Of a stretch of DNA of 64,000 bases, positions 1 to 9,779 are shown piece after piece (position 1 is the first letter of the stretch; each line of letters opens with the position of its first letter). The notes beneath the pieces were generated by a model. That model was not told where the DNA came from and did not search any database. It worked only from the letters and a program-made list of their open reading frames with translations. The stretch spans positions 238,769,539 through 238,833,538 of the forward strand of contig JARYHS010013630.1 in the NCBI GenBank assembly GCA_031002005.1, given 5' to 3'. This stretch comes from Vandiemenella viatica (lineage: Eukaryota; Arthropoda; Insecta; Orthoptera; Morabidae). A program made the translations under genes and the position numbers.

Positions 1-589
1 CGCTCCGTCACGGTGTAATTACTTGTACGCAATTATACTTGACACTCGAAAATCATTCTTGTATTTGTGATTATTCTTGAAAAAATAATTTTTCATTGAA
101 AGTAAATATAAAAATCGTTCACTTTTCAAAAGCAAAAACGATTCGCTGTGTTCAAACTTCTTTAATTCTTCGTATTCTGGCACTGCAATTGCCATAGAAT
201 CCGAAAAACTAAATTAAAAATTACTTCAGTTCATCGCTCTTTTCTAAAGCCTTTTTCCTTTTCGACAAATGTTTGTTCTAAATTACTGGAAATAAGCAAC
301 TATATTTTCCACAAACATTATGACGCATTTCTGACTTGATGCTCGTATAGCACGTTATTGTTATGTTTAACACAATGTTAATATTGCTTTCTTCACTCCA
401 GGATTTTTTTTTAAGGGTTCAATACCCCAAGAGAAATTAAGCCCTATTACTGCTGTTCTGATATCTATTCGTATGTCGCAGGTTTATTGCTCTTAAACGA
501 AATAAATTTCAGGCTTAAAGTTTGCACTTGTTAGGCGTTTAGTTTAAAATTTTGTAAAATTGTACTGTTAGGTAGTTACATGGAAGTAA

Positions 590-1112
590 GGTAAGATTGC
601 GATTCCGCTAAAACTTCATTAATGACGTCTTAATCTCAGTCAGTCACAAGATGATTTATTTTCAAGCAGTAATTCCGTTGTAATACAGCCTGGACCATTA
701 TTTTCGAGCAGAAATTCGGTTGTAATAAACTCGGGACCTCCACGACAGCGTTAAATGCACTCTGAAAAGTATTTCTAGTGGTGTCTCGCGTTTGATTTCT
801 GCAGTACTATGATGTCCAGTTCCTTGTAGAATCACGAACTCCAATAATCCCGTATTTACATTGAAGTAATGGTAATCAAAATTTTCGAGACTACTGAACA
901 TCGCGAACCCGAGAGAAACTGGCGTCGCAATACTGCAGTAGTCAAAAACAAGACCCGGTAGAAATTCTTTTCGAAATAGTTTTAGCGGTTTCATGCTAGT
1001 CCAGGTTGTATTACAGCCTAATTACTACTTGAAAATATTACGTCTTGTAACTGACTACTGCAGTAGTGAGCTGGGTGCAATTGTGTAGCGGAATCAAGAT
1101 CTCCGGGAGACC
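590..1112. mobile_element. Foldback MITE, copy A
   Basis: The left end (GATTGCGATTCCGCTA near 595-610) and the right end (TAGCGGAATCAAGATCTCC near 1084-1104) are inverted copies. A second inverted pair lies inside: the stretch at about 640-710 matches the reverse complement of about 995-1065, sharing a block that reads like TGTAATACAGCCTGGACCA. It belongs to the same family as 45756-46032, whose interior is a shortened version. No coding sequence was found; the 98-codon minus-strand open frame across it is incidental. The left outer tip is diverged, so the target duplication cannot be read here. Confidence 0.7.
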
Positions 1113-1767
1113 CAATTTTTTATCCATCCCAGCGTGTTTTTTGTTGTTACCAGTATGTTGATTGATTTGACGCAATCCTCAATCTCTTATCTTGCGCTAA
1201 CCTTTTTATCTCGGCTTAACTCTTAAAATCTATGTCCTCAATTATCTACTTCATTAATTCTAAACTATCTTCCTTCTCACCTTCCACTATTCTCTCCACT
1301 AACAAATTAACCAATCCCACAGGTTTTAAAACGTGACCGCCATTCTGTCTCCTTTCAGTTAGACTCTTCGAAAAATCCTTTCGTCACTCAGCATTAAAAA
1401 CAAGTTAATTTCTTACTTTATCTGTCCTTTTAATTTTCAACATCCTTCTATAGCACCACATTTCAAATGATTCAATTTTCCTTTTGTTATGTATATATTT
1501 CTAATGTCCATGCTTCACTGTCTTTAAGTGCTGTGCTCCACACATATTTTTAAAAACTTATTTGGGTCCTAAGACTTTGAAATTAAAATTTCTCAATTTT
1601 AGGAAGGCTCTTTTCGCTAGTGATTTTCTGCTTTCAACATCATTCGTGCTACCTAATCAGTCGTAATATTACTTCCTAAGGAACAGAATATTCTATTACA
1701 TCTGATACATGTTGGATATTAATGTAATATACTAAACATTACAGTAAAATGTATTTGTTAAAATATA
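1113..1767. other. AT-rich stretch, nothing recognised
   Basis: No supported gene or repeat boundary seen. Confidence 0.5.
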
Positions 1768-1953
1768 TTTAGTCGCGCACGGCGGACCTGCCCAAGCCGC
1801 CGTTGGCCACCCATGGTGGACAGCAGAACCGGCGGGCGTGCTGTCGCCCACGGTCAGATGGAACAAACCGTCCATATAGACAGACGCGCTGCCGTCAGGG
1901 TTAAGTGGAATGTGAGCATCCTGTAAGCAAGAGTTGGTGTCACCCATTGGTTT
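1768..1953 (-). other. GC-rich exon-like stretch, product unknown
   Basis: A GC-rich island in AT-rich surroundings is open on the minus strand. Read on that strand it follows a good acceptor (CTCTTGCTTACAG ending near 1922) and encodes residues including HIPLNPDGSASVYMDGLFHL. A weak donor-like GGCAG/GTCCGC lies near 1790; otherwise the frame runs on to a stop near 1732. I do not recognise the protein. It could be a host exon, a retrocopy or a GC-rich transposon piece. Confidence 0.25.
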
Positions 1954-2218
1954 AGTTTACTGCCGAACTGGACGAGCGGACGTATCGCCACTCACGGTCA
2001 AATAAGATTTCGCAGAACGGCACACGGTCTGGTGCCGACTAGTATAAACGACCACAGTACCCACAGGTAGTGGTCAGTACCACCAAGTTGCTACGTACCA
2101 CTGTACAGTTTGGATCGCTGTACTGCTACGTATTATTGCTGCCGTAGTTGTCTAGTGGATCTGACTTGGGGAAACAGTAACTTTCTCTACTGCACCTAGC
2201 ATACCTAATTATACTAAA

Positions 2219-2474
2219 CGAGCGTGGTGGGTGAACGGTTAACGTTCTGGCCTCGCATTCGGGAGGACGCGGTTCGAATCCCCGTCCGGGCATCCAGATT
2301 TGGGTTTTCCATGGTTTCCCCAAATCACTCCAGGCGAATGCCGGGATGCTTCCTTCAAAAAGTGCCATGGCCGAATTCCTTCCCGTTTCTTGTCCTCAGT
2401 CCCATCCCCCCCCCCTCTAATGACCTTAGCCGTCGACGAGGCGTAAAGCAATAAGTAAAAAAAAAAAAAAAAAT
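2219..2474 (+). repeat. tRNA-derived SINE, family A (near full length)
   Basis: The tRNA-like head has an A-box-like GTGGTGGGTGAACGG segment and a perfect B box GGTTCGAATCCC. The body follows (CCAAATCACTCCAGGCGAATG, then GGCCGAATTCCTTCCC), then a tail GACCTTAGCCGTCGACGAGG and poly(A). At least nine copies or fragments of this family are in the window. Open frames across it on both strands are not genes. Confidence 0.85.
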
Positions 2475-2786
2475 GCTAACATCCTATTTCAAGCTGTCTG
2501 AAGAACAGTTTCATCTAATTAAACTAAAATAGCACTAGAATTGGCTTTTGTCATTTCTGTAACGATTTTTGACTGCCTACTTTCCATCAAAAATCCTTTG
2601 TCGATAGCCGCTCCTTGCCTCTGGTATCGAACCCGTGTCCTCAATATTTCAACAACAGTTAAGCGGCTTCGAATCTGGGATGGGACGTTAATGCGGAAAG
2701 ACCGAATCCTTAATTACACTATAACGTAATCTCATAATTTTATATACAACTTCTTTAAAATTTTAAAGATCTTGTCCCACTTTACA

Positions 2787-3168
2787 TTATAAATAGCTTT
2801 TTGTGCTAACAAATTTCGTGAAAGTATCTTTGTTTTTCTTGATCCACCCTTCAGATATTAATCTTAAAGTCAGCGCTGCTTCTCTTGTACCCAGAATTTT
2901 CATATAGCCGTACTGATCATCTATCTCTTCTACTATCCTTTCTATTCTGATGTTGGTATTTTGAAGCATGTGATCTTAGACTTATAGTACAACAATTCTC
3001 ACATTTTTTAACTTCTGCTTTCTTCGGAAATGAGAATATAACATTTTTATTACAATCAATTGGAGTCCCTCCTGCTTGGTAACGTTTTGATATCAGTTTG
3101 AATAAACTTTGGATTAGAATCAACGGTGGCGGCATTGCATACCTTTTCCTGGAAGAGAATCTGGTCAT
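2787..3168 (-). pseudogene. LINE reverse-transcriptase fragment
   Basis: Two overlapping minus-strand frames (2917-3168, then 2787-2969) together cover a piece of a non-LTR retrotransposon reverse transcriptase. Visible are the lead-in IFSFPKKAEVKKCENCCTIS, which corresponds to the conserved segment just before the fingers, and GTREAALTLRLISE followed by NKDTFTKFV, leading to where the first catalytic aspartate block would be. A frame change occurs near 2965. The Y/FxDD catalytic block is absent, so the copy is dead. The arrangement fits the RTE/CFDP2-like group of insect LINEs, but the clade is not certain. Confidence 0.6.
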
Positions 3169-3169
3169 T

Positions 3170-5003
3170 TTTGTACCTTTATCTTCCGCCAGGATGACTC
3201 TATAGGTCCTAGTTTCGTAAACATTTCAAGACTAAGTTAATACATTAAATTTGGTGTCATTCATGTTATTAGTTTGGAAGTTATACATGTACAAATTTCA
3301 TCAATTTGGCCACTCGCTTATCACCAATAGTCTCAACGTACTTCCTGCAGTCGTAGAAATTACCCCACAGATCATAAGAAAAGTCTAAAATTGGAGTATT
3401 ACTACATATTTACCCCGTATCTACTCCAAAAGTGAATGCTTTCTACTCTAATACCTTTATATGGCACAGATTTTCATAAACTGAGGTTACTAAGCTAAAA
3501 TAATGATAAATTTTACTTTGGATAGCAGTACTATTAGGGCGTGCCAAGAAGCAACTGTACCTTTGGTCTGAAATTTGATACACACCACTAAAGAAAAGGT
3601 GAGGATTAAAGCAAAAATAAATTTCTTAGACATAATGCCACACGATATTCATCATACGCAATAGCGTCGGCAGTAAAGTCGGCGGTCATTTCTAAACATT
3701 TCTTTGGCGCGAACGATAGCATTTTCAAATATCTATGATATGAATGGGCAGCACCAAGTGTTAAAAGGTTGGAAAATTTTTGTGATACAATATTAAATTG
3801 CCACCCGAAAAGTAAGCAACCTTATATTATCAATGAAAACTAAATTCCTCGTGCCTTGAGCTGTAATAAAGTGCGTGAATTTTTTTTTTATTCTAATCCA
3901 GTTTGCAATTCAACCTAACCTTATCCACCTGTACCATCCTGACCTGTGCATTTCGATAAACAGGACCCAAAATTCCCTACGTCAACAATCATCTGTCGTA
4001 GGTTTACTGCAATGCGAAATAAGTCGGCGTATTACTATATTGGGAAATACAGAGAAATCCTAAGAGTCTTATATCTTTCTGTAAAGTATTACTTCTTCCC
4101 TACGTGCCAAATGAATACGGAATGTTTTTTATCCATGAATGAAGGATAAGAAACTATTCCAATAAATATAAACAGCGTTTTTCTTGCTTAAAGCTTATAT
4201 GAATCTACACGCACTTGAAGCTATTTTACTTCATTAGCGTATATTTAGTAGCTTTAAACCACACGTTTGTTCAAATAACACCGCCTAATAAATGCGTGTA
4301 GCAAATTTTAAACTAAATTGAAAATTCCTTCTCGATACGTCGCTCTTGAACCAGAGTATTAATTCTTTCCTTTCCTTCCTTGCTTTGGAAATAAGTGAAA
4401 TTCAAAGTTTTCAACACACGATGACCCTGTCATCATAACTCTAATGTTCGTTCCGTGGTTCTACAAGCAGGTAATTTAGTACACGTAGGCTACATGGTTT
4501 CATCTCCAAATTGTAATTAAAGTCCAATATTATATTTATTGCAATGTTTCGTCACATTCATACGTGAATTGATTTGCTCTGGATAACCCTATATGTCTTT
4601 ATTTTTTATTTTATTTTTTAAATTCTTTAGAGGTCAGTCAGCAAGCTTAACTAACAGATTAAATTTTACTTTGTTCTTATGCATAGGTTGGCTGTTGAAT
4701 CTATGGTAACCGACATCACTCACACAGAACGCACACCAAAGTTTACAAAGAACGCGCATGCGATATTGGACCCACGTATATTGATAATACTAATTCTGAA
4801 ATATCCTTATCCAAGGATTTTAAAGTGGAACAGTTACATCTGATTGACGACTAAGAAATTTCTTACATTTCATGTTGATCTGATTTCTAAAATTAGTGTA
4901 TTGCTTTCTTCCCACTTTATCCTTAGCATTATTGTGCCCTCTCCTCTGATCCATCAACTCTCAAAAATTTTCTGTGATCTAAGATTTTTGATCTGCTTCT
5001 TTC
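3170..5003. other. AT-rich stretch, nothing recognised
   Basis: No gene, splice-bounded exon or clear element boundary seen. Short open frames near 3875-4149 overlap each other and look random. Confidence 0.5.
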
Positions 5004-5011
5004 CTAATGCC

Positions 5012-6034
5012 TAGGGTTGCAACGATATATCGGTCAACGGATAAACTGTCCAAAAATATCGATATTTTTAAATGGACGATACAATAATATTGATATGATG
5101 CAGTGAAATATCAAAAACTACAATTCCCTTCACGCTAAAAAAAAAAATATAAAAAATGCAAATGTATGGGTGAAAGGGGCCAAACTTTGCTAAACTCTGA
5201 TTTAGCTCGATAACATCCTTTTCTACTATGTGGATCCACTCCGTTTCGTGAGCGTTATTCTTTCCCCATTCATTTACGTTCACCGTTTTATTATTTAATA
5301 TGTTACGCGTTACGATTGGGTTCGTTAGTTCTTGTTTCTCTCTGGGACGTATTACAATATTCTAAAGGGGGTAAATAATACGACCGCCTAACCGATAGTA
5401 TTGCTTATTTTATCAGTGTTGATAATAGACCTTTTAATGCAGATTAAGGCAAAGGTCTTAAGTTTTAATGAAGCATTTGGCACCATTACACAAATTCCCT
5501 TTTCGTGGAACTATCAAAACAAAAATTGATAGAAAAATATGAATAATGTGAAGCATTTTTTATTGTTACGTATAGAATAACGCAGACTATTTGGAGATAA
5601 GGGTACATTTTTTTGCTGGAAAATTAAAATTGAATCAATTATGATTTGTATTCTGGTTGGATTAAGATATGCTGAAAATATCAATCATTTACCCAACGTA
5701 GCCTCGTCGATACCTTTTAAACGCCTTTTCTCACAGGCAGGAACCAGTGTCAAACTAGGAATGGGCTTCATGGGGAAAGGTTAAGCGAACTACCGTTTTC
5801 AGGATCTGTTGGCGCTTAATATTTGCAGACCAAATTTGTTTCAATAAACTACCTCAAATTTATTATTTGATTTTGATTTACATATTTATTTGTAATTTCT
5901 AATTTCTAATATTATATTTACAAATATCGGAAAATATCGATATTATCGATATGATGCGCCGATATCAATATCTACCTAGCGCCGATATAAAATATCGATA
6001 TATTTATCGATATAGATATTATTTTGCATCTCTA
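5012..6034 (+). mobile_element. hAT element with 8-bp target duplication
   Basis: The element is bounded by CTAATGCC at 5004-5011 and 6035-6042, an exact 8-bp target-site duplication as hAT transposons make. Its tips are imperfect inverted repeats (TAGGGTTGCAA against TAGAGATGCAA). Near 5685-5825 on the plus strand a decayed reading frame contains TPFKRLFSQAGTSVKLGMGF, matching the hAT C-terminal dimerisation region. Both subterminal regions are dense in ATATCGATAT-type motifs (5030-5075 and 5925-6020). At 1023 bp it lacks most of a transposase and is a non-autonomous deletion derivative. Confidence 0.85.
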
Positions 6035-6187
6035 CTAATGCCTCGTGTTTCTGTGTCAGATTTTATTGTTTCTCTCTTCAGTACATTATATTCGTCGTCG
6101 GTTGAATTCCTTTGAGTTATATTTCTTAGGCCATCACTACAAATTTTTCGCTCATGTGAGATTGTTTCAATTAGCTCACTTCCTTTA

Positions 6188-6193
6188 TTCGTA
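6188..6193. repeat. Target-site duplication, left (TTCGTA)
   Basis: Six bases immediately outside the left inverted repeat, identical to 19238-19243. Confidence 0.9.
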
Positions 6194-6338
6194 AGTAGTA
6201 GGACTAAGCCGGAGCTGGCGTCTTTTTTGACCTTGACCTTGAAGGGGGGTGGTGGGGGGGACCTCCCTCCCCCTCCCTCTCCGGCGGGCTTTTGAATAAG
6301 CCAATCAGCGGACCGTTAGTTCATTTGGTGGCCGCTGG
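6194..6338 (+). repeat. Adintovirus left terminal inverted repeat (cut by gap)
   Basis: At least 145 bp are nearly identical to the reverse complement of 19093-19237, with about a one-base length difference in the G/C-rich purine-pyrimidine tract and a mismatch at the gap edge. It contains G-run and C-run blocks (about 6245-6285). The true inner end is hidden by the N run. Confidence 0.9.
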
Positions 6339-7338
6339 NNNNNNNNNNNNNNNNNNNNNNNNNNNNNNNNNNNNNNNNNNNNNNNNNNNNNNNNNNNNNN
6401 NNNNNNNNNNNNNNNNNNNNNNNNNNNNNNNNNNNNNNNNNNNNNNNNNNNNNNNNNNNNNNNNNNNNNNNNNNNNNNNNNNNNNNNNNNNNNNNNNNNN
6501 NNNNNNNNNNNNNNNNNNNNNNNNNNNNNNNNNNNNNNNNNNNNNNNNNNNNNNNNNNNNNNNNNNNNNNNNNNNNNNNNNNNNNNNNNNNNNNNNNNNN
6601 NNNNNNNNNNNNNNNNNNNNNNNNNNNNNNNNNNNNNNNNNNNNNNNNNNNNNNNNNNNNNNNNNNNNNNNNNNNNNNNNNNNNNNNNNNNNNNNNNNNN
6701 NNNNNNNNNNNNNNNNNNNNNNNNNNNNNNNNNNNNNNNNNNNNNNNNNNNNNNNNNNNNNNNNNNNNNNNNNNNNNNNNNNNNNNNNNNNNNNNNNNNN
6801 NNNNNNNNNNNNNNNNNNNNNNNNNNNNNNNNNNNNNNNNNNNNNNNNNNNNNNNNNNNNNNNNNNNNNNNNNNNNNNNNNNNNNNNNNNNNNNNNNNNN
6901 NNNNNNNNNNNNNNNNNNNNNNNNNNNNNNNNNNNNNNNNNNNNNNNNNNNNNNNNNNNNNNNNNNNNNNNNNNNNNNNNNNNNNNNNNNNNNNNNNNNN
7001 NNNNNNNNNNNNNNNNNNNNNNNNNNNNNNNNNNNNNNNNNNNNNNNNNNNNNNNNNNNNNNNNNNNNNNNNNNNNNNNNNNNNNNNNNNNNNNNNNNNN
7101 NNNNNNNNNNNNNNNNNNNNNNNNNNNNNNNNNNNNNNNNNNNNNNNNNNNNNNNNNNNNNNNNNNNNNNNNNNNNNNNNNNNNNNNNNNNNNNNNNNNN
7201 NNNNNNNNNNNNNNNNNNNNNNNNNNNNNNNNNNNNNNNNNNNNNNNNNNNNNNNNNNNNNNNNNNNNNNNNNNNNNNNNNNNNNNNNNNNNNNNNNNNN
7301 NNNNNNNNNNNNNNNNNNNNNNNNNNNNNNNNNNNNNN
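6339..7338. other. Assembly gap (1000 N)
   Basis: Exactly 1000 undetermined bases; the length is probably a placeholder. It lies between the left inverted repeat and the first visible adintovirus gene. Confidence 0.99.
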
Positions 7339-7405
7339 TGTTCTGTGGTGGGTACACAAACACCCTCTTATTCTGTGTCGTTGAAGTTCTCCCAAACTTG
7401 TCCAT
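7339..7405 (-). pseudogene. Start of a minus-strand adintovirus gene, cut by gap
   Basis: Minus-strand frame beginning at an ATG at 7405, reading MDKFGRTSTTQNKRVFVYPP before it enters the N gap. It starts 33 bp after the ATPase stop, as the next gene of a minus-strand operon-like row. In insect relatives a gene at this position encodes a fibre- or tail-like protein, but only about 22 residues are visible, so the function is a weak inference. Confidence 0.4.
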
Positions 7406-7438
7406 GGTTGCAATGATGTCAGAAGACAGTGTGCGCAG

Positions 7439-8069
7439 CTATTTATTTAAAAATGAATCAAATCCGTTGCGATATCTTCCATGGTACATGTCGCAATCTT
7501 TGTCAATAACCAAAAATCCATGTTTACAATCATTCCAGCAGTACCCACATAGGTTCTTAAACTCCTTGAACGTCATGTCGGTGTTGACGTGGTCGTTGTA
7601 AATGTGTTTGAGATTCATATCATCCTGTTTAAAGATTACTATCAAGTTAGATTGTCTCTAACCAACTGTTTCGGTATACGGCTATATGTCTGACACAAGT
7701 AAAAAGAATCGACTGATCTGTGCCTGCCCATGCAAAAAGTAATCTCGTATATTATTCTGCTTCTCACACGAAACATCATCAAACACAAACACAGAATTAT
7801 GTAGAGCTTCACTTGGAGGAGGTACACTTGATTATCACTAAATGTCAAATACTGAATTTCTTTAATGGGTTCTAATATTTTTCCTAGTAACTGATACTTT
7901 GGTTGGTACAACGACTTTGAAAACACGTATACATTTTCAAATCTAAGACCATTGGGGTGTTCCAGCAGGGACAGCACAAGATTTGTTTTCCCACAATTTG
8001 ATGGACCACACATTATTGCTCTCACTGTCTCAGGGAACAGAGGTCCGTTCTTCTTCCGTCTAGTATTGT
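7439..8069 (-). pseudogene. Adintovirus genome-packaging ATPase (FtsK/HerA, A32-like), main part
   Basis: This is the motor ATPase that would drive viral DNA into the preformed capsid. On the minus strand it shows a P-loop GPSNCGKTNL (near 7985-8015), then NGLRFENVYVFSKSLYQPKY, and in another frame the Walker B strand VFVFDDV (near 7770-7790). Then come ICMGRHRSVDSFYLCQTYSRIPK-type residues (frame of 7642-8025, near 7675-7740) and the C-terminal part NLKHIYNDHVNTDMTF in the frame ending at 7439. Frame changes occur near 7810, 7755 and 7650, so as read it is broken. Its first codons lie 6.3 kb away at 14409-14471, separated by the inserted LTR element. Length without the insertion (about 230 codons) is normal for the family. 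Confidence 0.85.
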
Positions 8070-8778
8070 TGTAGCGGGCTCTTAGTATATATTATGCCGT
8101 CCGTTACTTATTCGTCAGGATGGATAAGTCGTAATGTGGTCACTGTGAGCGTTAGCCAGTTTTTACTTACTTGGGGCGTGTCTGCTGCGGCTCCCGTTCT
8201 TGGTACTTCCGTCTCGGCTTTGGCTATCTTACTTAGGCTATGTACCTGAACCTGGATCTTACTGACTTGCACTAATGAAAGACACTAAGTGCGTACATAG
8301 TTTTATTCTTTCACTGCGGGCTGTTACATTCGTCCATTGGCCACGAGCAGGACTCCAAGCACTTGGTAATATAAAAGATTGATGGACTTACATTGGTATG
8401 GCAGATCAGCTGACTAGCGGGCAGAGCTGGCCTTCGTTCCCCTCGATGTTTAACGCAGCATAGTGGCTGCTTAGTCACTCGAACTTGGCTTGACCGACTT
8501 CCCCGACTTCGAGCCTCGGTGAGCTCGCGCTTATATTTCGTCAGTTGCGTACTCTGTCCCGTTCTAAGGGCAATCAACTGACAGCTAGCGTTCTCGAAGC
8601 TTCTACACGAGCCCAGTTTCCATAACTATTGCTCGCCGACCTGGATTTATTGCTGAGCTGTCTTGCGACATCCCACGCCAGGCGCTTACTGCCAGTGAGT
8701 GCCGCCGCTCATACATTATCATTATAAATATTTTCACATCTCCCAAAATATACTGTAATTATTAAAACGGTCCATACA
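8070..8778 (-). repeat. 3' LTR (left copy) of nested retrotransposon
   Basis: About 95% identical by eye to 13683-14408. Most differences are one-base deletions in this copy (for example near 8099, 8437, 8461, 8500 and 8636), unlike ordinary LTR divergence, which should be mostly substitutions. Confidence 0.9.
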
Positions 8779-8793
8779 ATCTCTCCCTCCTTA
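8779..8793 (-). other. Polypurine tract of nested retrotransposon
   Basis: The plus strand reads ATCTCTCCCTCCTT; on the minus strand this is a purine run abutting the 3' LTR, where plus-strand DNA synthesis is primed. Confidence 0.7.
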
Positions 8794-9339
8794 ATCGAAG
8801 ACCAGCTTTGTCCCCAAAGCTTACTACTCCTCCATTGTTGAGGTTACTCACTAACTAGTCTAGTATACATGATTCGTGCTTGGATTCTTGCTTCGGGCTT
8901 ACAAAGTTATAGCAACATTCTTTTATAATCGCAAATGCTTTATGGTGTGGCGTCCAATCCTGTATAACAACAAAATCAATTCTCGTTAAAATCATAAGTA
9001 TAAAAGACAAGGCAATAAAAGAGAAAAATAATCATTTGACAAAACAATAGAACATCAATGACAAAATTACAGTTCCGATTTAGTTGTGCAGTTTTCAGTG
9101 TCCTTAGCACTATTCTTGCCAGAAGATGTTAACGTCATTACAATTTATTCTGCGGTTGGTATGGGTCTCTCAATATCAAATCTTGTTAATTTTTATACTA
9201 TCCATTTGTAAATTAACAGTATCCAAATTATTACAATAGATAATGATACAATAGTTGTTAAATCACAGTGGTTACCATGGTTTTGTGCCTTGATTGTAAT
9301 TAAACTTGAGTTTCTATGGCTGCTATTGATTGATTATAT

Positions 9340-9771
9340 TTAATTGAATCCCTTGGTTGTTGCAAATGTTTTGATAATTCTGTGCTCAAGATTGCGGGAT
9401 TTGTTTGATTTAATTCCACTAATTCGGACTAGGGTATGTTTCTTTACTGAAAGTAGGTAACACGTATTTTTGACACGACAAATAGATATGAATAATGGTT
9501 TTATGCAACACTGGTATCTCAACGTCAAATGAGGTGAGATTTTGAAAAGATACATCAATAGGTTAAATCCAGTATCCAGCTGCCGACTGTACTCCCATAA
9601 TTCTCTGAAATTTATCTGAGCCACAATGGACCAAACTAATGGCGAATGAATAACATTATCTTGCTTGACAAACATTATACCACTCTTAAGGGGTGTGACT
9701 TGATAACATTGTATTGGGACCCTGCCCAGTGAAAGAATTAGTACTACTATTAAACCCTTAAAACGCAACAT
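9340..9771 (-). pseudogene. Env-like fragment of the nested LTR element
   Basis: A minus-strand frame of 143 codons begins with a hydrophobic signal-peptide-like segment (residues 5-22, rich in L, I and V, ending near a cysteine). It continues into a segment with SGIMFVKQDNVIHSPLVWSI and VAQINFRELWEYSRQLD, features I associate with envelope proteins of insect gypsy-type elements. Such proteins are normally several hundred residues with a fusion segment and a C-terminal anchor; neither is present, so this is a 5' fragment followed by decay. Its position just before the polypurine tract supports the call. No function remains. Confidence 0.5.
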
Positions 9772-9779
9772 TATTCTTC

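Noticed and set aside
6292..7416. Long open frames on both strands across 6292-7416
   Set aside because: They exist only because the 1000 N are read as open; no evidence of coding.
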